From an uncultured Bacilli bacterium (lineage in GTDB: Bacteria; Bacillota_I; Bacilli_A; RFN20; CAG-826): 64,000 nucleotides of DNA. The position numbers and the translations under genes are program-made. Of the stretch, positions 35,530 through 45,371 are shown piece by piece. The stretch's first letter is position 1, and the number at the start of each line of letters is the position of its first letter. A model generated the notes under the pieces. It had not been told where the DNA came from, searched no databases, and worked only from the letters and a program-made list of their open reading frames with translations. The DNA lies in the NCBI GenBank assembly GCA_944368975.1, contig CALVXI010000004.1, positions 1 through 64,000 on the forward strand. Direction: 5' to 3'.

Positions 35530-35562
35530 CTAACAATTTATTAATTAATCATTTTAAATTAA

Positions 35563-36219
35563 TTATTTTTCAATCTTTTTTTCTATATTTTTATCTTTTT
35601 TATTTTGCGTACTTTTAAAATCAATAATAAATCTTATAGGCTTATAAATAAGTAAAGTAACAACTAAAACAATACTTATTCTTATTAAATTAAATGGTAT
35701 AAGAACCATATAAATAATTCTAGGATCAGTAAGTGAAGTTAAATCTTGAAGACCAGGAACTATTAAAAAGAAATTAATAACTGTTTGCTCTCCTAAAAGT
35801 AAGCCATATAACGGATAAATAATATAAAGTCCTAAAACACTACTAACAAATAAATTTGATAAACCACCAACAAGTAAGCCAATGATGGCACCTTTAAAAT
35901 TATGATATTTTTTATAAATTATACTTGCTGGTAAAATTAAAAATATACCATATAAAAAATCAGCAAAGACCCCTATACACATATTATTAATATCTAAAGG
36001 GATTCGAATTAAAGATTTTATTATTAAAACTAAAACCCCCACAAAAGGACCATAAGCAAATGATGAGATTAAAATTGGAATTTCATCAAAATGGAGTTGA
36101 AGGAAACTTGGAAAACCTGGAATAGAAAATTGTAACCCAGGAACACAAGCTAAAATAACACTAACCGCACTAAATATAGCGATTGCACTAATGTTTTTTA
36201 AAGTGAAATATTTTTTCAT
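35563..36219 (-). CDS. ribU: riboflavin ECF transporter substrate-binding subunit RibU
   Basis: Membrane S component of an energy-coupling-factor transporter, about six helices in 218 residues. The N-terminal AIFSAVSVILACVPGLQFSIPGFPSFLQLHFDEIPILISSFAYGP is typical of RibU, and an FMN riboswitch directly upstream supports riboflavin uptake. The EcfA/EcfT module is not in this window. AAAGG inside the riboswitch terminator is the likely ribosome site. Confidence 0.93.
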   Translation of the reverse strand: MKKYFTLKNISAIAIFSAVSVILACVPGLQFSIPGFPSFLQLHFDEIPILISSFAYGPFVGVLVLIIKSLIRIPLDINNMCIGVFADFLYGIFLILPASIIYKKYHNFKGAIIGLLVGGLSNLFVSSVLGLYIIYPLYGLLLGEQTVINFFLIVPGLQDLTSLTDPRIIYMVLIPFNLIRISIVLVVTLLIYKPIRFIIDFKSTQNKKDKNIEKKIEK

Positions 36220-36244
36220 AAAAAAAGACCTTTCACTTCAGGTC
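36220..36244 (-). terminator. riboswitch expression-platform terminator
   Basis: GACCT (36244-36240) pairs with AGGTC (36231-36227), followed on the minus strand by a T run that ends at the ribU ATG. Confidence 0.8.
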
Positions 36245-36366
36245 AAATAAAACATACTTCTTTCATCCAGACTTTACTGTTGCTACTAGAATTTCACTAG
36301 TTCGATCACAATGTGATTCGTGGAGTATACCACCAGCGAGGATTTTCACCTTCCCCTGAAGTAATT
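36245..36366 (-). promoter_or_regulatory. FMN riboswitch (RFN element)
   Basis: On the minus strand the conserved RFN blocks appear in order: GGGGAAGGTGAAAATCC, GGTGGTA, and GTAAAGTCTGGATGAAAGAAG. The P1 arms are TACTTC and GAAGTA. An eight-base stretch ACTTCAGG (36362-36355) is also complementary to CCTGAAGT at 36242-36235, inside the terminator, giving a mutually exclusive antiterminator. FMN binding should therefore reduce ribU expression. Confidence 0.95.
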
Positions 36367-36368
36367 AA

Positions 36369-36396
36369 ATTATATTCTTTCTTATTTATTAATCAA
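36369..36396 (-). promoter_or_regulatory. ribU promoter inside the parB 3' end
   Basis: TTGATT (36396-36391), a 16-nt spacer and TATAAT (36374-36369) on the minus strand. Transcription would start at the first base of the riboswitch. Confidence 0.6.
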
Positions 36397-37182
36397 TTTA
36401 ATTATCTCTTTTAACAAAAAATCTCTTTCTTTAATTGATGCACAATAAATAGTAATTTTTTTATTTCGATAAAAAACTCTTCTATTCTCAATTTTTTTTG
36501 ATAAATTTGTAACTTTTTCTTCAACTTCACGCACACTTAAATTTTTTTGATATATTTCACTTGTAAGTTTAATTGCTTCCTCATTATTAAGCCTAGATAT
36601 CGCTTTAGCATGCCCATAAGAAAGTTTGTTATTAACAATATCTCTTAATATTTCTTTAGGTAAATTTAATAACTGAAGTATATTTGAAACTTGACTTTCA
36701 GAGCTTCTAATAAGTTTAGCTAAATCTTTATTTTTATATTTAAAATTATTTTTTAAATATGATAATAAATAAGCAACTTCAATAATATTATAAGAACGTT
36801 GTTCAAGAGTATCTGCTAATAGAATTAATAAAGTTTCTTCGTCGTTAAAATTTTCAATAATTACCGGAATATCATGAAGTTTTAATTTTTTACATGCGAT
36901 AAAAAGTCTTCTACCAATAACAATTTCATACCTATCCTTAATTTTGCGAATAATTAAAGGTCTAAGTAATCCATTTTCTTGAATATTTTCTTCATATTCT
37001 TTTAAGTTTTTTTCAGATATTTTTGCTTTTTTAATAAATTGATTATCATCAATTAAATTTAATTCAACATGCTCAACACGTTCTCGAGCATAATTTTGTT
37101 CAATAGCTGGAATTACATCAGTATCTTGAAATCTTTCAATAAGATTCTTAAGGTCTTTATTTAAAATTGTTTCATTTTTCAT
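36382..37182 (-). CDS. parB: ParB/Spo0J-family chromosome partitioning protein
   Basis: CTP-dependent parS-binding clamp. The N-terminal domain has [13 protein letters not shown]; the helix-turn-helix is [24 protein letters not shown]; the C-terminal dimerisation region follows. It has 266 residues. The normally near-invariant GERR nucleotide motif reads IGRRLFIA here, so the Glu is replaced. I did not find a parS site (TGTTTCACGTGAAACA) in the window. It overlaps parA by 11 nt; rsmG and mnmG are next, as near many Bacillota origins. It could also be a Noc-like paralogue. Confidence 0.88.
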   Translation of the reverse strand: MKNETILNKDLKNLIERFQDTDVIPAIEQNYARERVEHVELNLIDDNQFIKKAKISEKNLKEYEENIQENGLLRPLIIRKIKDRYEIVIGRRLFIACKKLKLHDIPVIIENFNDEETLLILLADTLEQRSYNIIEVAYLLSYLKNNFKYKNKDLAKLIRSSESQVSNILQLLNLPKEILRDIVNNKLSYGHAKAISRLNNEEAIKLTSEIYQKNLSVREVEEKVTNLSKKIENRRVFYRNKKITIYCASIKERDFLLKEIIKLINK

Positions 37183-37942
37183 TTAATATCACTTCTTGAG
37201 CTAATTGATTATAAGCAAGAGTTCCTGCGCTAGTAGAACGATAAAGCATACAAGGTAATCCTTTTGCACTTGCTTCACTTAAAGAAATATTTCTAGGAAT
37301 TATCGTGCGATAAGTATTTTCAAAGAAATATTTTTTTACTTGTTCAACTATCTCATTGCCAAGTTTTGATCTTTGTTCATACATAGTAAGTAATAAACCT
37401 TCAATTTCTAAATTAGGATTATATTTATTTTGAATATTTTTAATAGTTGATAAAACTTGGGCTAGACCTTCCATCGCAAAATATTCACATTGAATAGGTA
37501 TTAAAACACTTTTAGCTGCACATAAGGCATTTAAAGAAAGTAAACCTAAAGAAGGTGGACAATCAATTAATATATAATCATATTTTCTTCTAATATTACT
37601 TATTAAACTTTTTAAAAATTCAAATGGTTTAGAAGATTTTAGAGCAATTTCATTTTCTAAATTAGTTAACTTTAAATTTGATGGAACAATTTCAAGTCCT
37701 TTAACCGTCGTTTTCTTAATTATTTTATTAACATCAACATCTAAAATTAAAGCATCAAAAATAGTTTTACTCAAACTTGTTATATCTAATCCTAAACCTC
37801 TTGATGAATTACCTTGTGGATCTAAATCTAAAAGTAAAACATTCTTTTTTAAAGAAGCAAGGCTAGCGCCTAAATTAATTGAAGTAGTTGTTTTACCAAC
37901 TCCTCCTTTTTGATTAAAAATAGCAATAATTTTCGGACTCAT
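37172..37942 (-). CDS. parA: ParA/Soj-family ATPase
   Basis: Walker-type partition ATPase. The deviant Walker A is [17 protein letters not shown] (residues 8-24) with the signature Lys, Walker B is [14 protein letters not shown], and [13 protein letters not shown] is the conserved C-terminal segment. It has 256 residues. It overlaps rsmG by 4 nt and parB by 11 nt. Confidence 0.94.
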   Translation of the reverse strand: MSPKIIAIFNQKGGVGKTTTSINLGASLASLKKNVLLLDLDPQGNSSRGLGLDITSLSKTIFDALILDVDVNKIIKKTTVKGLEIVPSNLKLTNLENEIALKSSKPFEFLKSLISNIRRKYDYILIDCPPSLGLLSLNALCAAKSVLIPIQCEYFAMEGLAQVLSTIKNIQNKYNPNLEIEGLLLTMYEQRSKLGNEIVEQVKKYFFENTYRTIIPRNISLSEASAKGLPCMLYRSTSAGTLAYNQLAQEVILNEK

Positions 37943-38631
37943 AAAATATCTTTTATTATTTTACTATAAACACGAGGATATTTAGAATCAGTATTTTTGA
38001 TTTTTAAAATTTCTAGAATATATCTAGTTTGAGAATATTCATTTAAATGATATTCGTATGTATTAATTAATTTAGAATTAAGTTTATTAAACGCACCTTT
38101 AGCTTCATTAACTTCATCCATATAATTAATACCTTTATAAGCTAATAATTTTCCATTAACCTTTAAAAAAGGAATCTCTAACTCTAGAATTATTCTTAAA
38201 CTACTTACAGCTCTACTTGTGGCATAATCAAATTTTTCTTTAAAAGTATCGTCCAATTCTTCTGCTCTTTTATTTATTATCGTAATATTTTTTAAATTTA
38301 AAGCTTCTTTTACATATTCCAAAAAATTAGCTTTCTTTTTTGTTACTTCAACTAAAATAAAATTAACATTTGGATTAGTGATTGCTAAACAAATAGCTGG
38401 GAAACCACCACCACTACCAATATCTAAAACACTTTTTCCTTCTTCAAATTTTATAAATTTATTTAAAACTAATGAATCATAAAAATGCTTAATATAAAAT
38501 TCTTTATCATCAGTTATAGCTGTTAAATTATATTTTTTATTTTCAGCTAAAACTAAACTTTTATATTTTTCTAAAAGTTCTTCTTCATAAGTAGTTAAAT
38601 TTAAGTCTTTTAAAAAAATGTTTGCGCTCAT
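37939..38631 (-). CDS. rsmG: 16S rRNA m7G527 methyltransferase RsmG
   Basis: SAM-dependent methyltransferase (GidB). The SAM-binding motif is [17 protein letters not shown], and [22 protein letters not shown] and ATSRAVSSL are family motifs. It has 230 residues. It overlaps mnmG and parA by 4 nt each. Confidence 0.95.
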   Translation of the reverse strand: MSANIFLKDLNLTTYEEELLEKYKSLVLAENKKYNLTAITDDKEFYIKHFYDSLVLNKFIKFEEGKSVLDIGSGGGFPAICLAITNPNVNFILVEVTKKKANFLEYVKEALNLKNITIINKRAEELDDTFKEKFDYATSRAVSSLRIILELEIPFLKVNGKLLAYKGINYMDEVNEAKGAFNKLNSKLINTYEYHLNEYSQTRYILEILKIKNTDSKYPRVYSKIIKDIL

Positions 38632-40505
38632 TTTAAATCACCTTTTCTTAAATGAAGAATTAAAGCATTAATATCACTAGGATTAACACCACTTATTCTA
38701 CTTGCTTGGCCAATATTCCTTGGTTTAATTTGATTAAACTTTTGTCTAGCTTCTAAAGCGAGACCTTCTAGTTTTTGATAATCAAAATCTATCGGTAATT
38801 TAAGATTTTCTAATTTTTTTACTTTTTCAGCTTCCTTCTTTTCATTTTCAATATAGCCTTCATACTTTACCATGATTGAAAGCTGTTTTTCACCAATTAA
38901 ATCTAAATTTATATCGTTAGGAATATCTAAATAATCTTTTAATCTAGTATAAGTTACATTACTTCTTTTTAAGATATCTTTATAAGAGACACCATTTTCA
39001 AGTTTTTCATAACCTAGTTCTAATAGATATTCATTAACTTTTGAAGTTTTCCCAGCATAATTTTTTTCTAAAAAACCTTGCAAAAACTGGATATTTTTTC
39101 TTTTTTCACAAAATTTAGAATATCTCTCTTCACTAATTAAACCATATTTATAACCATAATCAGTTAATCTTAAATCAGCATTATCATGTCTTAATAAAAG
39201 TCTAAATTCAGCTCTACTAGATAGTAACCTATAAGGCTCATTTGTGCCCTTTGTAATTAAATCATCAATCATTACTCCAATATAAGCTTCATCTCTTCTT
39301 AAAATAAATGGTTCTTCATTTTTTATATATTGAGTGGCATTAATACCCGCCATAAGTCCTAATCCAGCAGCTTCCTCATAGCCACTAGTCCCACATATTT
39401 GTCCAGATATAAATAAACCTTTATATTTTTTAACCATTAATGAACTATCAAACTGAGTTGGATCTAAAGCATCGTATTCTATTGCATAAGCGTATTTTAA
39501 AATCTTTGCATTTTCTAATCCAGGTAATGAATGAACCATCAATTCTTGAATATTTTCAGGCATTGAAGTTGAAAAGCCTTGTAAATATATTGAATTAGTA
39601 TCATAACTTTCAGGTTCTAAGAATAGTTGATGTCTAGGTTTATCACTGAAACGAACAATTTTATCTTCAATAGATGGACAGTATCGAGGTCCAACCCCTT
39701 TAACCAAGCCACCATACATTGCACTTTCATTTAAATTATCTCTAATTATTTTATGTGTTTCGGGTGTTGTATAAATTAAATAGCAAGGGATTTGATCACT
39801 AATTGAAATAAATTCACTATCTTCATATGAAAAACCTTCATCTTCAACATTTCCAAGTTGTATCAAACCTTTTGAAAAGTCGATTGACTCTTTAGCGATT
39901 CTTTGTGGAGTTCCTGTTTTTAATCTAATAATCTTGATTCCCATTTTCTTTAAAGCATCGCTTAATCCAAAACTAGCTTTCTCTCCATCTGGTCCTCCAC
40001 TATATTTATGATGTCCAACCAAGATTTCACTATTCATATAAGTTCCGGTTGCTAAAATTACTGTTTTAGATAAAATAGTTAAGTTTTGCAGGGTTTTTAC
40101 CCCTAAAACCTCGTTATCATTATGAATTAAATCAATGACCATATCTTCTAAGATATCTAGATTCTTAGTATTCTTTAGATGATCTTGAATATAATGTGGA
40201 TATCTTTTTTTATCTGCTTGTGCTCTTAAACATTGGACTCCTGGACCTTTTTTAGTATTTAACATCTTCATTTGTAAATACTCGTGATCAGCAGCTTTAC
40301 CCATAAAGCCACCTAGTGCATCAATTTCTCTAACAACAATACCTTTTGCACTACCACCTATTGAAGGATTACAAGGCATATTAGCGACCATCTTAAAATT
40401 TAAAGTTATTAAAAGAGTTTTAAAACCACGATTAGCACTTGCTAAACATGCTTCAACCCCAGCGTGTCCTCCACCAACAACAATTACATCGTATTTATCA
40501 AGCAT
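38628..40505 (-). CDS. mnmG: tRNA cmnm5U34 synthesis enzyme MnmG
   Basis: FAD-dependent tRNA wobble-uridine modification enzyme (GidA), partner of MnmE. The FAD-binding loop is VVGGGHAGVEACLASANRG, followed by CNPSIGGSAKGIVVREIDALGG, DGEKASFGLSDALKKMG and GLFISGQICGTSGYEEAAGLGLMAGINA. It has 625 residues. It begins in a 1-nt overlap with the sufB stop. It contains one exact 15-mer copy (40084-40098) and a degenerate one on the opposite strand (39069-39088). Confidence 0.96.
   Translation of the reverse strand: MLDKYDVIVVGGGHAGVEACLASANRGFKTLLITLNFKMVANMPCNPSIGGSAKGIVVREIDALGGFMGKAADHEYLQMKMLNTKKGPGVQCLRAQADKKRYPHYIQDHLKNTKNLDILEDMVIDLIHNDNEVLGVKTLQNLTILSKTVILATGTYMNSEILVGHHKYSGGPDGEKASFGLSDALKKMGIKIIRLKTGTPQRIAKESIDFSKGLIQLGNVEDEGFSYEDSEFISISDQIPCYLIYTTPETHKIIRDNLNESAMYGGLVKGVGPRYCPSIEDKIVRFSDKPRHQLFLEPESYDTNSIYLQGFSTSMPENIQELMVHSLPGLENAKILKYAYAIEYDALDPTQFDSSLMVKKYKGLFISGQICGTSGYEEAAGLGLMAGINATQYIKNEEPFILRRDEAYIGVMIDDLITKGTNEPYRLLSSRAEFRLLLRHDNADLRLTDYGYKYGLISEERYSKFCEKRKNIQFLQGFLEKNYAGKTSKVNEYLLELGYEKLENGVSYKDILKRSNVTYTRLKDYLDIPNDINLDLIGEKQLSIMVKYEGYIENEKKEAEKVKKLENLKLPIDFDYQKLEGLALEARQKFNQIKPRNIGQASRISGVNPSDINALILHLRKGDLK
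40084..40098 (+). repeat. 15-mer TTTTGCAGGGTTTTT, copy 3
   Basis: Exact copy antisense in mnmG (coding KTLQNL). It is identical over 19 nt with the gpsA copy. Confidence 0.7.
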
Positions 40506-41902
40506 TAGCCGACACTTCCTTCCATATCTAACTTAATAAGTTGATTTAATTCAACAGCATACTCCATTGGTAATTCTCTTGAAAATGGTTCAATAAATCC
40601 CATAACAATCATTTGAATTGCGTCTTGTTTTTTAATTCCTCTACTCATTAAATAAAAAAGTTGTTCTTCATCGATTTTACTTACAGTAGCTTCGTGTTCT
40701 AAAAATGAAGAATTATTTAAACATTCATTTTTTGGAATTGTATCACTTTTTGATTTATTATCTAAAATTAATGTATCACATTCTACATGAGATTTAGAAT
40801 TAAGTGCTTCTTTTTTTATTCTTACTGTCCCTCTATAATTACTTACGCCACCATTTCTTACAATGGATTTTGAAATAATTTGGCTTGTTGTATTAGGAGC
40901 TTCATGAATCATTCTAGCTCCAGCATCTTGATATTGTCCATTACTAGCAACAGCGATTGAAATACATATTCCTTTTGCATAAGGTTCTTTTAAAATACAA
41001 GCAGGATATTTCATATTTACTTGAGAACCAATATTTCCATCAATCCATTCCATTTTACCATTTTCATAAACCGCAGCTCTTTTTGTAACTAAATTAACAA
41101 TATTATTTGACCAATTTTGTATTGTTGAATATCGACACTTAGCATTTTTATGAACAATAATTTCAACAACAGCAGCATGTAATGATTCTTTAGAATATAT
41201 TGGTGCTGTACAGCCTTCAACATAATGTACTTCTGCACCTTCATCAACAATTATTAAAGTTCTTTCAAATTGACCAGTTTTTTCGTTATTAATTCTAAAA
41301 TAAGATTGAAGTGGCTTTTCTAATTTAACATTTTTAGGAACATATATAAAAGATCCGCCGCTCCAAACTGCACTATTTAACGCTGAAAATTTATTATCAG
41401 CAACTGGTACGACAGTTGCAAAATATTTTTTAAATAATTCTGGATAAAGTTTTAGCGCTAAATCAGTTGATAAAAATATAACACCTTTTTCTCTTACCTC
41501 TTCCAGCATATTATGATAAACCATTTCAGATTCATATTGGGTTGCTGCACCGCTTAAATATTTTTGTTCAGCTTCAGGAATACCTAATTTATTAAATGTA
41601 TTTTTAATTTCAATAGGAACATCTTCCCATGAATTTTCTTCTTTTTTACTATAACGAGTAAAATAAGTATAACTATTAAAATCTAAATTTGTAACATCTG
41701 GTCCAAAATTTTGAAATGGCATTTTAATAAATTTACGATACGCATCAAGACGAAAATTAAGCATCCACTCAGGTTCATCTTTAGCCTTTGAAATTTCTCT
41801 AATTATATTTTCGCTAAGACCTTTTCCAGTATCAAAGATTGCTTTTGAGTCATCTTTAAAATCATATTTATAGTTATTATCTAAAATATCTTTAGTCTTC
41901 AT
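40505..41902 (-). CDS. sufB: Fe-S cluster assembly protein SufB
   Basis: Scaffold subunit of the SufBCD complex. The beta-helix core motifs [57 protein letters not shown] (as VECDTLI here) and [20 protein letters not shown] are present. It has about 465 residues from the ATG at 41902, which has GGTG upstream; an ATG four codons earlier (41914) is possible. It is the last gene of sufCDSUB and contacts mnmG. Confidence 0.95.
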   Translation of the reverse strand: MKTKDILDNNYKYDFKDDSKAIFDTGKGLSENIIREISKAKDEPEWMLNFRLDAYRKFIKMPFQNFGPDVTNLDFNSYTYFTRYSKKEENSWEDVPIEIKNTFNKLGIPEAEQKYLSGAATQYESEMVYHNMLEEVREKGVIFLSTDLALKLYPELFKKYFATVVPVADNKFSALNSAVWSGGSFIYVPKNVKLEKPLQSYFRINNEKTGQFERTLIIVDEGAEVHYVEGCTAPIYSKESLHAAVVEIIVHKNAKCRYSTIQNWSNNIVNLVTKRAAVYENGKMEWIDGNIGSQVNMKYPACILKEPYAKGICISIAVASNGQYQDAGARMIHEAPNTTSQIISKSIVRNGGVSNYRGTVRIKKEALNSKSHVECDTLILDNKSKSDTIPKNECLNNSSFLEHEATVSKIDEEQLFYLMSRGIKKQDAIQMIVMGFIEPFSRELPMEYAVELNQLIKLDMEGSVG

Positions 41903-42338
41903 CTTTTTCACCATTCAACAATTTAGTTAAGCCATTCCAGCCAATAGTTGCACATTTTATTCTTGCTGCCTGTTTATGCGTGTTTTGAAAAACAATAGCT
42001 TCATCAAGAGCTTCTTCATCATAAGGCTTTTCATAAATCATATTTAAATAATTTTCAATAATTTTAAAAGCTTCCTCTTTGGTTTTTCCTTTAACTAAAT
42101 CACACATTATATCCGTACTAGATGTTGAAATTGTGCAACCTACACCATCAAATTTTATATCTTCAATAATATTGTTATTTAATTTAAGATAAATCGTAAT
42201 ATCATCAATACAACTTGTTGAATCCATTCTTATGTGAAAATAATTTTCACTATCTTCAGGTGTTTCCTTATTTGTTGGACTATTATAGTGATCCATAATA
42301 ATCTCTCTCATTAATGTTGGATTAATTGAAATAGGCAT
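41892..42338 (-). CDS. sufU: SUF scaffold/sulfur-transfer protein SufU
   Basis: Zinc-dependent sulfurtransferase partner of SufS in Bacillota. The N-terminal [15 protein letters not shown], the [17 protein letters not shown] segment and the C-terminal [13 protein letters not shown] supply the conserved cysteines. It has 148 residues. GGAGG precedes the ATG inside sufS. Confidence 0.94.
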   Translation of the reverse strand: MPISINPTLMREIIMDHYNSPTNKETPEDSENYFHIRMDSTSCIDDITIYLKLNNNIIEDIKFDGVGCTISTSSTDIMCDLVKGKTKEEAFKIIENYLNMIYEKPYDEEALDEAIVFQNTHKQAARIKCATIGWNGLTKLLNGEKDED

Positions 42339-43551
42339 CTAAAAAATCACCTCCATTTTTAAGTGCTTCATATAAGATATCAATCTCCTCTTTAGTATTA
42401 TAAAAAGAAAAACTTATTCTTACAGTAGCTACTGTTTTTAAAAAGTCATGTAAAATTTTTGCACAATGTTCTCCACTTCTAACACATATTCCTTTACTAT
42501 TTAAATAGCTAGCTTCATCTTGTGCAAAAACATCTTTCACATTAATTGTAATAATACTTCCTTCAGCAAATTCATTATAAATAATAAGGTTTTGCAGGGT
42601 TTTTAATTTAGATATAGCATAATTTCGTAATTCTTTTTCATATTTTTCAATATTTTCCATGCCAATATTTTCTAAATATTCTATCGCAGCACCAAGACCA
42701 TAAATACCTTCGATATTTAAAGTTCCTGCTTCAAATTTTTCAGGAGGTTGCAAAAACGCAACATTGCCACACATATCAAAGCGAGCATTATTTCCTCCAC
42801 CAGTCATAAATGGATCAGTCAATTTAAGTAAATTATATTTACCATATAAAACTCCAATACCTGTAGGTCCACATAATTTATGGCCACTGAAAGAAAGAAA
42901 ATCACAATCTAAATCTTTAACATCAATTTTAATATGAGGTACACTTTGAGCTCCATCAACCATCAATAAAGCCCCATGTTCATGACAAATTTTACTAATT
43001 TCTTTAATATCTACTAAATAAGCTAAAACATTACTAATTTGGGCAATAGCCACAATTTTTGTATGTTCATTAATTACTTTTTTTAATCCATCAATTGAAA
43101 GTCTTCCATCTTTATCTAAAGGAATATAATTAATTTTACAGCCAGTATGTTCTTTAACTTTAAACCAAGGTAAAACATTACTTGCATGTTCTGCTTCAGT
43201 AAGTAAAATTTCATCATCTTTTGTTAAATATTTCATTCCATAGCCAAAAGCGATTAAATTTATTGACATTGAAGTACCACTAGTAAAAACTATTTCTTCT
43301 TTTTTTGCATTAATAAAATTAGCAACAGTTTGTCGAACTTTATCAATATTAAAATCAACTTTATAAGCTAAATCATAATCTCCTCGGTGAGCATTTGCAT
43401 TTTCGTTTAAATAATAATTATTACATGCTTCAATTACTTTATAAGGCTTAAAAGTAGTTGCTGCATTATCTAAATAAACCAAAGGGTGACCTTGTTGAGT
43501 TTTATTATTTAGCATTGGAAAATCTTTACGAATTTTATAAACATCAAACAT
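42322..43551 (-). CDS. sufS: cysteine desulfurase SufS
   Basis: PLP enzyme releasing sulfur from cysteine for cluster assembly. The PLP-lysine is in DFLSFSGHKLCGPTGIGVLYG, YLDNAATTFKP is N-terminal, and the catalytic Cys lies in GICVRSGEHCAKIL. The start is placed at MFDVYKIRKDFP (43551), with TAGGAG 8 nt upstream, giving 409 residues. It contains one exact 15-mer copy (42590-42604). Confidence 0.95.
   Translation of the reverse strand: MFDVYKIRKDFPMLNNKTQQGHPLVYLDNAATTFKPYKVIEACNNYYLNENANAHRGDYDLAYKVDFNIDKVRQTVANFINAKKEEIVFTSGTSMSINLIAFGYGMKYLTKDDEILLTEAEHASNVLPWFKVKEHTGCKINYIPLDKDGRLSIDGLKKVINEHTKIVAIAQISNVLAYLVDIKEISKICHEHGALLMVDGAQSVPHIKIDVKDLDCDFLSFSGHKLCGPTGIGVLYGKYNLLKLTDPFMTGGGNNARFDMCGNVAFLQPPEKFEAGTLNIEGIYGLGAAIEYLENIGMENIEKYEKELRNYAISKLKTLQNLIIYNEFAEGSIITINVKDVFAQDEASYLNSKGICVRSGEHCAKILHDFLKTVATVRISFSFYNTKEEIDILYEALKNGGDFLDAYFN
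42590..42604 (+). repeat. 15-mer TTTTGCAGGGTTTTT, copy 4
   Basis: Exact copy antisense in sufS (coding KTLQNL). Confidence 0.7.
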
Positions 43552-43552
43552 C

Positions 43553-44350
43553 TTATAAACTCCTATAAATCGTTTCTTCAATTATTTTACGAATCTCTTC
43601 GTCATAATTTAAACTAATTGGTAATAAATAGCCATAAGTAATTAACTTTCTTGCTTCAATTTCACTTAAACCTCTACTAAGTAAATAATATAAATGTTCT
43701 TCATTTAATGAACCAATAGCACATCCATGACTTGCTTTAATATCTTCACAATCAATTTTTAATGTTGGTGAAGCTTTAGCTTTAGATTCTTTATCAAATA
43801 AAATAACTTTTACACTTTGATTAGCATTAGATTTATTAGCCCCTTTTTCGATATGAGATACACCATTAACATTAAGTTCACTAGTATCCATGCTAACCCC
43901 AAATCCTTTAAGATTAGAGATAGTTCTTTCTCCTATATGAGAATAAGAAATATTATATTTTTTTAAGTTATTTTTATTAACTAAACTAGAGAAATTAAAA
44001 GAGCTTTCACTATCGTCATCATAAAGAATAATGTTGCTATTTATATTAATTTTCTCTTTAGATAAATCGACCAAAAAAATATTAAATATGGCACTTTTAG
44101 AGAGATTTCCCTTTAAATTAAGGTTTTTTTCTCCTTCTAAATTTAAAATTTTTAGATTAATTGTTGCTCCTTTTTGAACAAAAAAGTTCAAATCTAAATT
44201 AGTAAAATGAGTTAAATATAACTCAATATTACTATTTTCTTTAACGATAATATCTTTAGAAATATATGATTCAGAATTAATAAAATAAGTGTCTTCACCA
44301 CTTAATTCTAAAGGCATTAAACTATATAATTCGTTATTTAGAACTACCAT
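43553..44350 (-). CDS. sufD: Fe-S cluster assembly protein SufD
   Basis: SufB paralogue in the SufBCD scaffold. The C-terminal half is recognisable (DCEDIKASHGCAIGSLNEEHLYYLLSRGLSEIEARKLITYGYL), with the conserved His/Cys region. At 265 residues it is much shorter than the usual ~430, lacking much of the N-terminal helical part. An ATG at 44317 is an alternative start. It overlaps sufC by 17 nt. Confidence 0.88.
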   Translation of the reverse strand: MVVLNNELYSLMPLELSGEDTYFINSESYISKDIIVKENSNIELYLTHFTNLDLNFFVQKGATINLKILNLEGEKNLNLKGNLSKSAIFNIFLVDLSKEKININSNIILYDDDSESSFNFSSLVNKNNLKKYNISYSHIGERTISNLKGFGVSMDTSELNVNGVSHIEKGANKSNANQSVKVILFDKESKAKASPTLKIDCEDIKASHGCAIGSLNEEHLYYLLSRGLSEIEARKLITYGYLLPISLNYDEEIRKIIEETIYRSL

Positions 44351-45167
44351 TTTTAATCACTTCTTTCGTTGCACAAGTGCCTATTGAAATAGGAGCTTTT
44401 TTATCAGTTTTTTCAATTTCAATATTTAGTTCATTCTTAATCCAAGTGTAACCCTCTTTATCAATACGTTTAATTAAGCTTTCATCACCTTTTAAGACGA
44501 TCTTCCCATTAATCATAACATAAGCTACAGTTGGTTTAATTAAATCAAATAAACGAGCATAATGAGAAATCACAAGAAAACTTGTATCTTTTTCGCTAAA
44601 TTGTTTATTAATTGCTTCACTTACAATATTAATAGCATCAACATCTAGTCCACTATCAATTTCATCAAGCATTGCTAAAGCTGGATTTAATAATTTCATT
44701 TGTAAAATTTCATTTCTTTTCTTTTCTCCGCCACTAAAGCCTTCATTTAAAGTTCTATTAACTAAATCAAAAGGCATTTTTACTTCTTTAGTAGCATTTT
44801 CTAATTCTTTATAAAATTTATATAAGCTAATTTTCTTATCACTATGAGCATTCATAGCGCTTTTAAAAAAATCTGCATTAATAACACCAGGTATTTCACA
44901 AGGATTTTGAAAAGCTAAAAAGATGCCTTTTCTACTTCTTTCATCTACACTCATCTTTAAGACATCTTCGCCATTAAAATAAATTTCACCTTCGGTGACT
45001 TCATAACGAGGATTACCCATTATAGCACCTAATAATGTTGATTTTCCATGACCATTAGGTCCTAAAAGTGCGACCATTTCTTTATTTTCAATAGTTAAGT
45101 CTACACCTTTTAATATTTCCAAGTCTTCAATTTTAACATGTAAATTTTTTATCTCTAATTTGCTCAT
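44334..45167 (-). CDS. sufC: Fe-S cluster assembly ATPase SufC
   Basis: ABC-type ATPase driving SufBCD. Walker A is LLGPNGHGKSTLLGAIMG, the signature is FSGGEKKRNEILQM (typical SufC form), Walker B is LAMLDEIDSGLDVDA and the H-loop is VISHYARL. At 277 residues it has a slightly extended C-terminus. GAGG precedes the ATG. First gene of sufCDSUB; the upstream 204-nt gap is shared with the divergent lipoprotein operon. Confidence 0.96.
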   Translation of the reverse strand: MSKLEIKNLHVKIEDLEILKGVDLTIENKEMVALLGPNGHGKSTLLGAIMGNPRYEVTEGEIYFNGEDVLKMSVDERSRKGIFLAFQNPCEIPGVINADFFKSAMNAHSDKKISLYKFYKELENATKEVKMPFDLVNRTLNEGFSGGEKKRNEILQMKLLNPALAMLDEIDSGLDVDAINIVSEAINKQFSEKDTSFLVISHYARLFDLIKPTVAYVMINGKIVLKGDESLIKRIDKEGYTWIKNELNIEIEKTDKKAPISIGTCATKEVIKNGSSK

Positions 45168-45295
45168 AACTTACCTCAAACCGACAATATTCTATTACTT
45201 TTTTTAAACTATAACAATTTAAACGATTTTATGATAAAATTCTTTATTGGAAAATGAAAATTTTTCTAACCTTTTTATTGAAAATAATTTAGCTA

Positions 45296-45322
45296 TTGAG
45301 ATATTTATACTTATAGTATAAA
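45296..45322 (+). promoter_or_regulatory. probable promoter of the lipoprotein operon
   Basis: TTGAGA (45296-45301) and TATAAA (45317-45322) are 15 nt apart, about 50 nt before the ATG. The spacing is short, so the assignment is tentative. Confidence 0.35.
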
Positions 45323-45371
45323 ATTGAAAAAGCTATTTTTTTAAAGTAGTTATTTAGGAGGAAATCACGAC

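Noticed and set aside
36382-37182. Origin of replication near parAB-rsmG-mnmG
   Set aside because: Neither dnaA, DnaA-box clusters nor parS were recognised in this window; the cluster alone does not show the origin is here.
28473-42604. 15-mer repeats as a CRISPR array or transposon ends
   Set aside because: Copies are kilobases apart inside essential genes, without regular spacing, spacers, inverted ends or target duplications.
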